DNA of 64,000 nt. Origin: Clostridia bacterium. GTDB taxonomy: Bacteria; Bacillota; Clostridia; Lachnospirales; Anaerotignaceae. The position numbers were made by a program, and so were the translations under genes. The stretch covers positions 62,001-126,000 of the forward strand of contig JALCQR010000004.1 in assembly GCA_022651385.1 (NCBI GenBank), in the 5' to 3' direction. Positions 16,363 through 25,141 of the stretch are shown piece by piece. Under the pieces are notes generated by a model. The model was given only the letters and a program-made list of their open reading frames with translations. It was not told the DNA's origin and made no database searches. Positions within the stretch are counted from its first letter, which is position 1. Each line of letters begins with the position of its first letter.

Positions 16363-17526
16363 ATGAATGAATTTATAGAAAAGGTAAACACATTTATTGA
16401 CCAGCACCGTGATGATATTATTGCCACATGGCGTGATATTGTTAATTTGGAAAGTTTTTACGGAGACGCTGAGGGCGTAAACCGATTTGCAGCACGTATT
16501 CGCAAAGAATTCGAAAAAGAGGGATTTGTATGCCGCAGTATTCCTGTTGGAGGCGGCCACGGCGATGTTTTGGTTGGAACATTGGGTGATGACCGTTCAG
16601 GTGCTCCTATAATGTTCAGCGGACATATGGACACAGTATTTCCAAAAGGAAAACAGGGCGAAAATCCATTTCATATTGAAGGCGACAAGGCTTATGGCCC
16701 GGGCGTACTGGATATGAAAGGCGGTATTGTAATTGCATTATATACTGTAAAAGCTCTTAACCATATTGGCTACAATAAACGCCCGCTTAAGATATTGTTT
16801 GCGGGAGATGAGGAATGTTTACACTATGGTGCCAAAACTGCTGATGTCTTAATGGAAGAAGGCCGCGGAGCAGCATGTGCTTTTAATATGGAAACAGGAC
16901 TGATAGATGACAAGATTTGCGTTTCAAGAAAAGGCAAAACTGAAATTCAGATTTTTGTTGAAGGAGTAGAGGCACACGCCGGAAATGAGTTTGAATTAGG
17001 ACGCAACGCAATTGTTGAAATGGCAAAGAAAGTATCAGATTTAGCTGATTTAACAAATTTGGAAGCCGGAACTACTGTAAGCGTTGGCGTAATTAAAGGC
17101 GGCACTATGTCCGGAGCTGTTCCAAAACACTGTGAGGTTGCAGTTGATATGCGTGCAACTAAAGTTGCGGAGATGGATAAAGTTAAGAAACAGGCAGAAG
17201 CTGTTTGTGCCAAGACATACATTGACGGAACAAGCACGACTTTTAAATATACAACAGAAATGCTTCCGTTTGAGCGCAGTGATGCCGGCATGAAATTATA
17301 TCAGAAAGTACATGATATTGCACTTTCAAGCGGTCTTGGGGACCATGACTGCAAGGACCTCGGCGGCAGCTCTGATGCGGCTTATCTGACCATTGCAGGC
17401 GTGCCTTCCGTATGCTCATGCGGTGTAAGAGGTCAGTGGAACCATACAGACAGAGAATACGCAGTTGTAGAGAGCATGTTTGAAAGACCTAAACTTTGGG
17501 CTAATGTTATTGCACAGTTGTTTTAA
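16363..17526 (+). CDS. M20-family metallopeptidase, second copy
   Basis: A 387-aa paralogue of the 14887 product, with the same motif series: FSGHMDTVFPKG, GPGVLDMKGG, AGDEECLHYG and GQWNHTDREYA. Here the canonical GDEE is kept, whereas the first copy has GNEE. It starts behind AAAGGAG, 25 bp after the small membrane gene, and ends the operon. Two divergent copies could hydrolyse related substrates or form a heterodimer, since M20 enzymes dimerise through their lid domains. No signal peptide. Confidence 0.85.
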   Translation: MNEFIEKVNTFIDQHRDDIIATWRDIVNLESFYGDAEGVNRFAARIRKEFEKEGFVCRSIPVGGGHGDVLVGTLGDDRSGAPIMFSGHMDTVFPKGKQGENPFHIEGDKAYGPGVLDMKGGIVIALYTVKALNHIGYNKRPLKILFAGDEECLHYGAKTADVLMEEGRGAACAFNMETGLIDDKICVSRKGKTEIQIFVEGVEAHAGNEFELGRNAIVEMAKKVSDLADLTNLEAGTTVSVGVIKGGTMSGAVPKHCEVAVDMRATKVAEMDKVKKQAEAVCAKTYIDGTSTTFKYTTEMLPFERSDAGMKLYQKVHDIALSSGLGDHDCKDLGGSSDAAYLTIAGVPSVCSCGVRGQWNHTDREYAVVESMFERPKLWANVIAQLF

Positions 17527-17566
17527 TCAGTTACATAGTAATAATCAATACATGCTAAATCGTTGA

Positions 17567-17635
17567 GCCGGGGTGATTTTTAAAATCACATTAACCGGTT
17601 TGTTTTGGGGCATCTGAAATCGTTTTCAGGTGCCC
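17567..17635 (+). terminator. Double hairpin ending the M20 operon
   Basis: The first hairpin pairs GTGATTTT with AAAATCAC inside an outer CCGG/CCGG pair and is followed by TTTGTTTT. The second pairs GGGGCATCTGAAA (17607-17619) with TTTCAGGTGCCC (17624-17635) and lacks a T tract. Confidence 0.6.
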
Positions 17636-17699
17636 TATTAACTTAATTGAGCAATTAAAAAAAGTGAAAAAAACTTTTTTAAAGGATTGTTATAAAGGG

Positions 17700-17728
17700 T
17701 TGACAGTATATAATGCAAATGTTATAAT
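17700..17728 (+). promoter_or_regulatory. Consensus promoter of the glycyl radical enzyme gene
   Basis: TTGACA (17700-17705) and TATAAT (17723-17728) with a 17-bp spacer match the sigma-A consensus exactly. The leader is about 55 nt. Confidence 0.85.
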
Positions 17729-17787
17729 TCAGGAAAACAGAATACTGCACAAATAAGCAGTAAATTAAATTTAAAGGAGGGCTTTTT

Positions 17788-20154
17788 ATGATCACAGATC
17801 GTATTGAAAAAATACGTCAAAATTACGTAAACACAAAACCGGCAATCTCCTATGAAAGAGCTTTGATTTGGACTGAGTCGCATAAAAAAACAGAAGGATT
17901 ACCAATCTGTATACGTAGGGCGCAAGCATTTTATGATTGCTGCGATCAGATTGGCGTTCATATTTTCGATGGCGAGTTGATTGTAGGTGCTGTGGGTGAA
18001 TTCCGCAAATGTGGAATCCTTACTCCTGAGTTTTCATGGATGTGGGTTGACAGTGAAATGGATAATTTTGCAACTCGTTCACAGGACCCATATATTATGA
18101 CCGATGAACAGAGAAAATTTGTGCGTAAAAATATTTTTCCTTATTGGAAAGGCAAATCTCTTGAAGAAGCATTCTTAAAACGTATACCGGAAGATACCAA
18201 GCATATAGGTGTTGACACCGGTGTTATAGACAGCGATTCCAAGTGGCGTCAAGCTGTCGGCGAAGTTACACCGGATTATCAGGATGTACTGTTTAAAAAA
18301 GGCTTTGGTGGAATTATCAAAGAAGCCGAGGGACACATTGCAGCTCTTGATATGACGGATGCTGAAAGCGAAGATAAACGTGATTTTTACGAATCCATAA
18401 TTTTAACATCTAAAGGTATTATACGTTTTGCAAACCGCTATGCTGATGAAGCAGAACGTATGGCAGCAGAAGAAGATGATAAAAAACGTGCTGAAGAATT
18501 AAGAGTAATTGCTAAAAACTGCCGTAAGGTACCAGAACATACACCTGAAAGCTTTTATGAAGCAATTCAGTTTATTTGGTTTGTGCAGATTGGAGGAATT
18601 CTTTCTGAGAATCCGCTTTCACTTAACCCGGGACGTTTTGATCAATATATGGACCCATATTATGAGTCGGATATTAAAAAGAACGCAATTACAGAAAGCT
18701 TTGCACAGGAGCTTATTGAGGCACTGTGGCTTAAATATTCGGAATGGGTTTGGACAATTTCTGCTAATACAGCCGATTATTTTGCCGGATACAATCAGTT
18801 CCAGAATCTGACTGTAGGCGGAAAAAAGAGCGACGGAAAAGACGGCACAAATCCTATAACATATATGGCACTTAAAGCTACAGAAGAAGTTAAAACTCAT
18901 CAGCCGGGATTATCTGTAAGAGTACAGGCAGACTGCCCGAAGGAGTTTATGGATGCTGTAACACATCTTGTAAGCAAAGGAACAGGCTTCCCTGCTATTC
19001 ACAATGATTCAGTAGGCTATCAGATGCTTATTAATGCCGGATATGAACCGGAAGATGCAAAAGACTGGAACAACTGCGGCTGCGTAGTACCTCACTTCCG
19101 TAAAACAGGAGAGTGGACTGCCGCTGTAAATATGAACTTTGGCTCAGCATTAGAGTATGCTTTAAATCAAGGCAAGAGTTTAATTACCGGTGAAAAAATG
19201 GGACTTTCAGAAAAACCGGCTAAGGATTTCAAGTCTTATGAAGAAGTAAAGGATGCATTTTACAAACAATTTAATAATTTGTGCAAACATTCAATAATTT
19301 TAACTGTGGAAGCACAGCGTCTGCACAAAGAAATGGTTCCTCGTCCGTTTTTGTCAAGCTGTATAGAAAATTGTATGGACAGCGGCAAGGATTTAAGCCA
19401 AGGCGGAGCCAAATATAATATAGGACCTGTTATTACAGGAATCGGCTTAGCTGTTGTATCAAACTCTTTGGCTGCTGTTAAAAAGCTGGTGTTTGAGGAC
19501 CATGTCTGCACAATGGAGACACTTGCAAAAGCTCTTCAGGCAAACTGGGAAGGCTACGAGGATTTAAGAGAAAAGGCACAGGCTTGCCCTAAATACGGTA
19601 ACGATGACGATTATGTAGATGATATAGCAATTGATGTTGCCAATCATTTCTATCGTGAAATCCATCAGTACAAAGATATTTTTGGTTCGCCGTTTAATAC
19701 TGCTTTCATGGGTATTTCAAACTATATCCCTATGGGCAGAGTTTTAGGCGCTACTCCTTGCGGCAGAAAGAATGGAGATCCGTCAAGCGAGGGTGTTTCA
19801 CCATATGTTGGAACAGATAAATCAACTCCGCTTGCAGCAATGAAATCAACTGCCAAGGTTAATCAGGAAATTCATTCCGGAGGTACTTTGCTGAACTTAA
19901 GATTAAATCCTGATTTGGTAGCTACAAAACGTGGTCAGGCAAATTTGGGATCTATGATTCAGACACTGTTTTCTCTCGGAGGATTTCATGTACAGTTTAA
20001 CTGCATTTCTTCAAAGGTTCTTAGAGATGCACAGGCACATCCGGAAAATTATAAAGATTTGCTTGTAAGAGTTGCAGGTTATTCAACTCAGTTTGTAAAC
20101 CTTTCCAAATCAATGCAGGACGCTATTATTGCAAGAACTGAACATTCGTTCTGA
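17788..20154 (+). CDS. Glycyl radical enzyme of unassigned activity
   Basis: A 788-aa protein of the pyruvate-formate-lyase superfamily. The C-terminus LLVRVAGYSTQFVNLS places the radical glycine at residue 764, and the last 30 residues resemble trans-4-hydroxyproline dehydratase and its relatives. The thiyl cysteine is C432 in NNCGCVVPHF. Most non-PFL members (dehydratases, choline lyase, aryl-acetate decarboxylases) have GCxE there, with Glu as general base, but this protein has Val-Val-Pro. Residues 1-170 form the PFL-like domain. It is expressed from its own consensus promoter and followed by its activase. The reaction is unknown; the missing Glu argues against a typical eliminase and leaves decarboxylase, lyase or addition chemistry open. 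Confidence 0.88.
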   Translation: MITDRIEKIRQNYVNTKPAISYERALIWTESHKKTEGLPICIRRAQAFYDCCDQIGVHIFDGELIVGAVGEFRKCGILTPEFSWMWVDSEMDNFATRSQDPYIMTDEQRKFVRKNIFPYWKGKSLEEAFLKRIPEDTKHIGVDTGVIDSDSKWRQAVGEVTPDYQDVLFKKGFGGIIKEAEGHIAALDMTDAESEDKRDFYESIILTSKGIIRFANRYADEAERMAAEEDDKKRAEELRVIAKNCRKVPEHTPESFYEAIQFIWFVQIGGILSENPLSLNPGRFDQYMDPYYESDIKKNAITESFAQELIEALWLKYSEWVWTISANTADYFAGYNQFQNLTVGGKKSDGKDGTNPITYMALKATEEVKTHQPGLSVRVQADCPKEFMDAVTHLVSKGTGFPAIHNDSVGYQMLINAGYEPEDAKDWNNCGCVVPHFRKTGEWTAAVNMNFGSALEYALNQGKSLITGEKMGLSEKPAKDFKSYEEVKDAFYKQFNNLCKHSIILTVEAQRLHKEMVPRPFLSSCIENCMDSGKDLSQGGAKYNIGPVITGIGLAVVSNSLAAVKKLVFEDHVCTMETLAKALQANWEGYEDLREKAQACPKYGNDDDYVDDIAIDVANHFYREIHQYKDIFGSPFNTAFMGISNYIPMGRVLGATPCGRKNGDPSSEGVSPYVGTDKSTPLAAMKSTAKVNQEIHSGGTLLNLRLNPDLVATKRGQANLGSMIQTLFSLGGFHVQFNCISSKVLRDAQAHPENYKDLLVRVAGYSTQFVNLSKSMQDAIIARTEHSF

Positions 20155-20196
20155 TTAGAGAAAGTTATCCTTAAACAGGATTAAAATAAGCCTATG

Positions 20197-20232
20197 TGGC
20201 GTGGAAAAAGAAATCTTTTTCACGCCATTTTT
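20197..20232 (+). terminator. Terminator between the glycyl radical enzyme and its activase
   Basis: TGGCGTG pairs with CACGCCA and AAAAAG with CTTTTT, leaving one bulged G and a 4-nt loop, followed by TTTTT. Partial read-through would give less activase than enzyme, matching the usual catalytic ratio. Confidence 0.8.
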
Positions 20233-20274
20233 ATACTATATATTAAAAAATGTTTTTAAACTGAAAGGAGATTT

Positions 20275-21015
20275 ATGGGCGGATATATTATGCAGTTGCA
20301 GAACTACAGTGTAAATGACGGAGAAGGTATCAGAACAGTTATATTTATGGCAGGCTGTCCGCTTAGCTGTGCATGGTGTTCTAATCCGGAAGGACAAACG
20401 AAAAATAACCCGATGGTTCATTGGGTGGAAACAGAAGATATTATAAAGGAAATTAACCGTCAGGCCATTTTTTATCGCTTTTCAGGCGGCGGAATAACTT
20501 TTTCAGGCGGTGAGGCAACAGCTCAGCCCGAATTTCTTAAAGAGCTTACAGACAGATTTTATGATGACGGATATGATTTGGCCATTGAGACATGCGGTCA
20601 ATTTGATTTTAATACTCTGGCTCCAACGCTTAAAAAAATGAATTTAATATTTATGGACCTTAAACATATTGATTCAAAAAAACACGAGTTTTATACCGGA
20701 GTGGGAAACAGCTTAATTTTGGAAAATATTAAAAAGACAGCAGAACTTGGAGTAAAAATGGTTGTACGTGTGCCTACAATTATAGGAGTCAACGGTGATG
20801 ACGAAACTATGAGTGGAATTTTTAAATTTTTAAGTAAAAATGCACCGTCTGTTGGTTTGGAATTGCTTCCGTATCATAAATATGGTGAAGAAAAATATCG
20901 CCAGCTTGGAAAAAAGTTGCCGGACAGCAGCTTTGAAATTCCAAGCGACGAACAAATGGACCATTGGCGTAAAATGGCCAGCGATGAGGGACTTAATGTT
21001 GTGTCTTATCGGTAA
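20275..21015 (+). CDS. Glycyl radical enzyme activase (radical SAM)
   Basis: A 246-aa radical SAM protein. C28-x3-C32-x2-C35 (AGCPLSCAWC) binds the SAM-coordinating 4Fe-4S cluster, TFSGGEATAQPEF is the SAM-binding GGE motif, and RVPTIIGVNGDD is a later conserved strand. Only about 40 residues separate the cluster motif from GGE, so the ferredoxin-like insert with two extra 4Fe-4S clusters found in most non-PFL activases is absent. In size it resembles PFL activase. It should install the Gly764 radical on the neighbouring enzyme. AGGAG stands 4 nt before the ATG. Confidence 0.9.
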   Translation: MGGYIMQLQNYSVNDGEGIRTVIFMAGCPLSCAWCSNPEGQTKNNPMVHWVETEDIIKEINRQAIFYRFSGGGITFSGGEATAQPEFLKELTDRFYDDGYDLAIETCGQFDFNTLAPTLKKMNLIFMDLKHIDSKKHEFYTGVGNSLILENIKKTAELGVKMVVRVPTIIGVNGDDETMSGIFKFLSKNAPSVGLELLPYHKYGEEKYRQLGKKLPDSSFEIPSDEQMDHWRKMASDEGLNVVSYR

Positions 21016-21041
21016 AACAAATGGCAATACTTCCTTTAGTA

Positions 21042-21080
21042 GGGGTGCTCTTTTTTGCAGATGAAAAAGCACCCCGTTTC
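21042..21080 (+). terminator. Terminator after the activase gene
   Basis: GGGGTGC (21042-21048) pairs with GCACCCC (21069-21075), extended by a CTTTTTT/AAAAAG pairing, with GTTTC after it. Confidence 0.75.
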
Positions 21081-21082
21081 AT

Positions 21083-21835
21083 TTATTTGTCGGTATTATT
21101 GCTTTCTTGGTTTACTTTTGTACTTTTTTTTATATATCCAAAAATATATTGACCTTTCCGAATAACATCGCGAAGGTTATTGCCCGTGCTTACAACTACA
21201 AAATCATCGGCAGATTCATTAGATTTTTTAAGATTAGCAATTTTAATCCAAATATTATTTTTAATGCCTTTCCATTTTTCGGGATATTCATCATCCATGC
21301 ATGGCGCCTTAGTAGGGGTTGAATAAGAAACAATTTTTTTTACATCGGCCTCATAAGCAATATTATTGTTTATGCCAGCTTTTTTACAATTAATAGCAAA
21401 ATATATTTTTAAATGTCCACTCTCAGCCATTCTATTATATAATGTAGCTTTTTTTTCATTCATACCGGTTTTTAGACTATTTGTACTATACCAAGTGTAC
21501 CCATTAGAATCACAATGCTGTTTATAAAGCTCTATTGTCTTCATTCCATCTATCTTTTCACCGCTGGCTGTTGTTGACACACCTAATTTCATGAATAAGG
21601 AAACATTTTTTGAAACAGTATCATTTCTATCCAGAATCATGTTTTTAGCTTCTTCTACATTTATTTTTTTAGATTTAAGTTCTGTGTAAAGGTCAATATC
21701 GGTAGCCATCATATATATATCCATCATATCGGATAATGCATCTTTAACTGTTACCCCCTTAACATCAATAAATTCTCTAAATACATCCTGTGTTGATTTT
21801 GGTACGCCTATAGTCATGTAATCTTGTCTGGCCAT
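21083..21835 (-). CDS. Hypothetical protein with possible ribbon-helix-helix N-terminus
   Basis: A 250-aa product from the ATG at 21835, which has AAAGGAG before it. An 18-codon upstream extension crosses into the inverted repeat and is not needed. Residues 1-45 (a short strand YMTIGVP followed by two helices) have the shape of a ribbon-helix-helix DNA-binding domain. The middle is Lys/Asn-rich, and the end (IWIKIANLKKS to IFGYIKK) looks beta-rich. I do not recognise the family. A perfect 17-bp inverted repeat lies directly upstream, consistent with autoregulation. Lysine/asparagine-heavy composition and isolation hint at horizontal origin. Confidence 0.6.
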   Translation of the reverse strand: MARQDYMTIGVPKSTQDVFREFIDVKGVTVKDALSDMMDIYMMATDIDLYTELKSKKINVEEAKNMILDRNDTVSKNVSLFMKLGVSTTASGEKIDGMKTIELYKQHCDSNGYTWYSTNSLKTGMNEKKATLYNRMAESGHLKIYFAINCKKAGINNNIAYEADVKKIVSYSTPTKAPCMDDEYPEKWKGIKNNIWIKIANLKKSNESADDFVVVSTGNNLRDVIRKGQYIFGYIKKSTKVNQESNNTDK

Positions 21836-21856
21836 TGAGCAGTCTCCTTTCAAATA

Positions 21857-21916
21857 CATTGTAAAAATAGGTACAGTGAATGTTAGCATCTATATACTAT
21901 ACCTATTTTTACAATG
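21857..21916. repeat. Perfect 17-bp inverted repeat upstream of the possible RHH gene
   Basis: CATTGTAAAAATAGGTA (21857-21873) and its exact complement (21900-21916) are separated by 26 bp. The repeat starts 22 bp upstream of the start codon and covers the expected promoter, with a possible minus-strand TTGCGA and TATAGT straddling the distal arm. It is most likely a double operator. Confidence 0.7.
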
Positions 21917-22086
21917 TCGCAAGAGCTTTTAAAAAAAATCATTTTCTTTTTGTCAAAGTTTTATTAAATTGTATGCTGATTTATGAAGTTTGCAAAAGCA
22001 TTTATATTGTGCATTATGTTTTTATTAGAAAATGGTAAAATATGTGCTAAGTATAATAATCTATGGATGACAAGTTCTGTTAATCA

Positions 22087-22130
22087 AAAAAACAGGCTTT
22101 GTAAAACTTACATTACAAAGCCTGTTTTTT
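22087..22130. terminator. Bidirectional-looking terminator
   Basis: AACAGGCTTTGTAA and its complement form a 14-bp stem with an 8-nt loop, with A residues on the left and TTTTT on the right. On the minus strand it terminates the 46-aa protein gene. The rest of 21917-22086 is empty. Confidence 0.8.
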
Positions 22131-22163
22131 GTTATTAAATTATGGAGAGGGTTTTAAAATGTA

Positions 22164-22304
22164 TTACCTGATTTTAGAGTTCTGTGTACGATTTAGTTTA
22201 CAGCAATCAGGAACACTGTTACCAAATTCTTCCTGATTTGCTGATGATAAATGCTCAAAATATCTTTTAAAAGATGCTTTTAGTCTACTAAAAATTCCAA
22301 ACAT
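22164..22304 (-). CDS. 46-aa di-cysteine (LDCC-type) small protein
   Basis: A short frame with AAAGGAGA ten bases before its ATG at 22304. The product starts MFGIFSRLKASFKRYFEHL and ends with a polar tail containing NQEEFGNSVPDCCKLN. It resembles the small clostridial LDCC-motif putative metal-binding proteins: an amphipathic basic helix, then N-Q-E-x-F-G-N and a D-C-C pair. Here the motif reads PDCC. The function of that family is not established; the adjacent cysteines could bind a metal. It is monocistronic with its own terminator. Confidence 0.7.
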   Translation of the reverse strand: MFGIFSRLKASFKRYFEHLSSANQEEFGNSVPDCCKLNRTQNSKIR

Positions 22305-23140
22305 AAGCGGACATCTCCTTTAATATTAATCATTTACTTTAGTTATTAATGATTTTAATGTTTATTCATACTATTTCTATATGTTTAGTATAATAACAGA
22401 AAAATATTAATAAATTGTGTCGAAAGTGTGTATTTTTAAATAAATTAAATTTTGTTTAAGAAAATTGGTATTATATACAAAATATAAAGATGTGTTCTTA
22501 AGCAACACAAATAATGAAATGAAATTAAATATTAGTTACAATCACGGTGACATTTTTACATTTTTTGACACAATTTGTCGTAAAAAGTCGAAATATGTTG
22601 AATTGTTTGGACAAAAGTGATACATTAATACCAAATAATGTATTTGTATTTTACATTTTTACTATTTAATAAACAAGACCAGACTGCCGTTTATTTATGG
22701 TTAAGTATTGGATAAGGTGGCAAGGCCTCTTACAGTTCAAATGCAACTATTTACTTCAAAATATAGCATGAACAGTTATTACACAGTCAATTTTGTGAAA
22801 AATTATAGTTACATTTAAGTTAGTGCAAAAATAGCAGTATAGTTATATACCAATCAAATTAAAGGGGGCTGTAGAAAAAATAACAATTTAAAAAAGGAGG
22901 ATTAGTAAAATAACAGTCTTTTAATTTTTCAATAATTATAATTATCAACTTTCATATTTTGACTGATAATAAAGATACTTTAAAAAAAGAAAAACAATTC
23001 ATGACAGTAGTGTTTTAAACTGAAGCAACAAACTATCATTTACGTTTACACCAGCGTTGCCAATGCTAAGAATCAATACTATAAAATCTATATTTTCTGT
23101 AATCACGGTTGTAACATAATTTTAACCCAGGGGGATTGCT
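22305..23140. other. Long AT-rich leader/intergenic region before the chemoreceptor gene
   Basis: More than 800 bp with no supported gene. AATCACGGT occurs twice (near 22546 and 23100), and GACACAATTTGTC near 22568 is a short palindrome. An AAAGGAGG at about 22895 is followed by only a few codons before a stop. I looked for a cyclic-di-GMP riboswitch core upstream of the chemoreceptor and did not see one. Confidence 0.4.
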
Positions 23141-24808
23141 ATGGATAAATATAAAAATATGAAAATATCAGGAAAGCTGTTAACAGGATTTATTATCGTT
23201 TCGGTTATTGCAACAATAATAGGCATATGGGGAATTTACGGACTTAAAAAAACAAATACTAATGAAACCGCAATGTATGAACAGAAAGTAAAACCTATTA
23301 ACGACATGTTTACAATGGTCGAAAGTGTTTATCAAATGCGGGTTGAACTCAGAAGCGCAGTAATAAATTATGATAATGCTGAAAAGGTTAAAACTAATGA
23401 AACTAATTTTTTAGCATTAAGCAAAACATATAACGAAGCTTATAACAATTATCTTCCTACCGTAACCAATTCGGATACAATAGCTATGCTTAAAGAGTCA
23501 AATAAAATTTTTAATGATTCATTTACCCCTGCTGCGGAAGATACATTTAGGCTGGCAAAACTTGGAAAAATGAAAGAAGCTGACAGAGCCGGAGCTTCAA
23601 GCACTCAAGAAATAAGTACTATGATAAGCGACTTGGAAAAATGTCTTGACAGCCGTTTTGAAAGTATGGAACAACACAATGCAGAAAACAGAAAGTTTTC
23701 TGATATTACAATGGCAGTGCTTATAGCAATTGTTATTGCTGGTATTGCGGCATCACTGATTCTTGGAGTTAGTATTTCAAAAATGATAAGCAAACCTCTT
23801 AAGGCTATGGTTGAAACAGCACATAAAATTGCTCTTGGTTATACAGATATAGATGTTGAAGTTGACAGCAAAGATGAAACGGGCATGCTTGCCGATGCTT
23901 TTAGGAGTATGATTGACGGCATAAGTAACCAGGCTCAAATTGCCGAAACAATAAGCAAAGGTGATTTTACAGTTGATGTACAGCTAAGGTCGGAAAACGA
24001 CACAATGGGAAAGGCTTTTGTCAATATAGTGGAAGCTCTTAACAAAGATTTTGCAGAAATCAGGACTTCTGCAGAGCAGGTATCAGCTGGCTCCGAGCAG
24101 GTGTCAAGCGGAGCGCAGGCTCTTTCACAAGGGGCTACAGAGCAAGCAAGTTCTGTTGAAGAGCTTGCCGCTTCAATAAGTGAGGTGGCTAATGAGGTAA
24201 AAGAAAATGCTGATAATGTTACTCTTGCTATGGATTATGTTGAACAGGCTGTAACCGGCGTAGGCCAAAGCAACGACCAAATGAATCAAATGCTTACTGC
24301 AATGAATGACATAAGCAATTCATCAAATGAGATTTCAAAAATTATTAAGGTTATTGATGACATTGCTTTCCAAACCAATATTTTATCGCTTAATGCGGCT
24401 GTTGAGGCTGCAAGAGCCGGTGATGCGGGAAGAGGCTTTGCGGTTGTAGCGGACGAGGTAAGAAATCTTGCTCTAAAGTGTGCTGAAGCTGTAAAGCAAA
24501 CAACAATTCTTATTGAAAGCTCAGCAAATGCTGTAAAAAGAGGCTCCGATATTGCGAAAACAACAGCTCAATCGCTTTCCGACGTGTCTGAAAAAGCTTC
24601 TCTTGTAAACGAAACTGTAGAAAAAATTGCAGAGGCATCAAAACAGCAGTCTAACGCAATTAGTCAGATAAATATTGGTGTTGACCAAATTTCATCGGTT
24701 ATTCAGACTAATTCGGCAACGGCTGAGGAAAGTGCTGCTGCAAGCGAAGAACTTTCAGGACAGTCCGAAATGCTTAAGAGCATGGTTTATGGAGTGAAAC
24801 TTAAATAG
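23141..24808 (+). CDS. Methyl-accepting chemotaxis protein
   Basis: A 555-aa transmembrane chemoreceptor: TM1 at about residues 11-33, an extracytoplasmic four-helix-bundle ligand domain to about 190, TM2 at 191-213, HAMP to about 265, then the long signalling coiled coil. The conserved hairpin tip is present ([20 protein letters not shown]), flanked by Glu/Gln methylation-type heptads. The four-helix sensory domain usually binds small metabolites, but the ligand cannot be predicted. It implies a motile organism, although no other chemotaxis gene is in the window. Translation starts behind a weak GGGGG sequence. It is monocistronic, with a terminator downstream. Confidence 0.93.
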   Translation: MDKYKNMKISGKLLTGFIIVSVIATIIGIWGIYGLKKTNTNETAMYEQKVKPINDMFTMVESVYQMRVELRSAVINYDNAEKVKTNETNFLALSKTYNEAYNNYLPTVTNSDTIAMLKESNKIFNDSFTPAAEDTFRLAKLGKMKEADRAGASSTQEISTMISDLEKCLDSRFESMEQHNAENRKFSDITMAVLIAIVIAGIAASLILGVSISKMISKPLKAMVETAHKIALGYTDIDVEVDSKDETGMLADAFRSMIDGISNQAQIAETISKGDFTVDVQLRSENDTMGKAFVNIVEALNKDFAEIRTSAEQVSAGSEQVSSGAQALSQGATEQASSVEELAASISEVANEVKENADNVTLAMDYVEQAVTGVGQSNDQMNQMLTAMNDISNSSNEISKIIKVIDDIAFQTNILSLNAAVEAARAGDAGRGFAVVADEVRNLALKCAEAVKQTTILIESSANAVKRGSDIAKTTAQSLSDVSEKASLVNETVEKIAEASKQQSNAISQINIGVDQISSVIQTNSATAEESAAASEELSGQSEMLKSMVYGVKLK

Positions 24809-24962
24809 TATAACAAATCAATTATAATTTGCATATTCAAAATCACAGAAAATCTATAAATGTATGAGGAAGGCTTAAGCTTAGCTGAGTGTTAAAGCAT
24901 TTGATAGTTTTAATATAAAATATATATGTTAGTGGTTATTTAATAGCTCGTACATAATGTAT

Positions 24963-24999
24963 AAGCTTCACCGTTTAGGCGGTGGGGCTTTTTCTGTTT
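24963..24999 (+). terminator. Terminator after the chemoreceptor gene
   Basis: AAGCTTCACCG pairs with CGGTGGGGCTT around a 6-nt loop, followed by TTTCTGTTTT. Confidence 0.8.
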
Positions 25000-25039
25000 T
25001 AAAGATTTATTTTGTTTTTTATAAGTTACTATTGAATTA

Positions 25040-25074
25040 ACAATCCGGACTGAATAAAGAACGGTCCGGATTGT
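25040..25074. terminator. Hairpin downstream of the crotonase gene
   Basis: ACAATCCGGAC and its exact complement form an 11-bp stem with a 13-nt loop. It lies 68 bp past the crotonase stop on the minus strand. There is no clear T tract on that strand, so termination is likely but not certain. Confidence 0.5.
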
Positions 25075-25141
25075 TTGTACATAAATTTCAGAATTATAAA
25101 TTATGTTTGAAAAGGTGTTTGAACAAAATTTATGTATTGTT

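Noticed and set aside
22868-22920. AAAGGAGG sequence as the RBS of a leader peptide before the chemoreceptor
   Set aside because: Only a few codons follow before a stop and no start codon is suitably spaced.
22305-23140. Possible cyclic-di-GMP riboswitch upstream of the chemoreceptor
   Set aside because: The conserved GEMM core (CACGCACAGGGCAAACC-type) and its tetraloop helices are not present.
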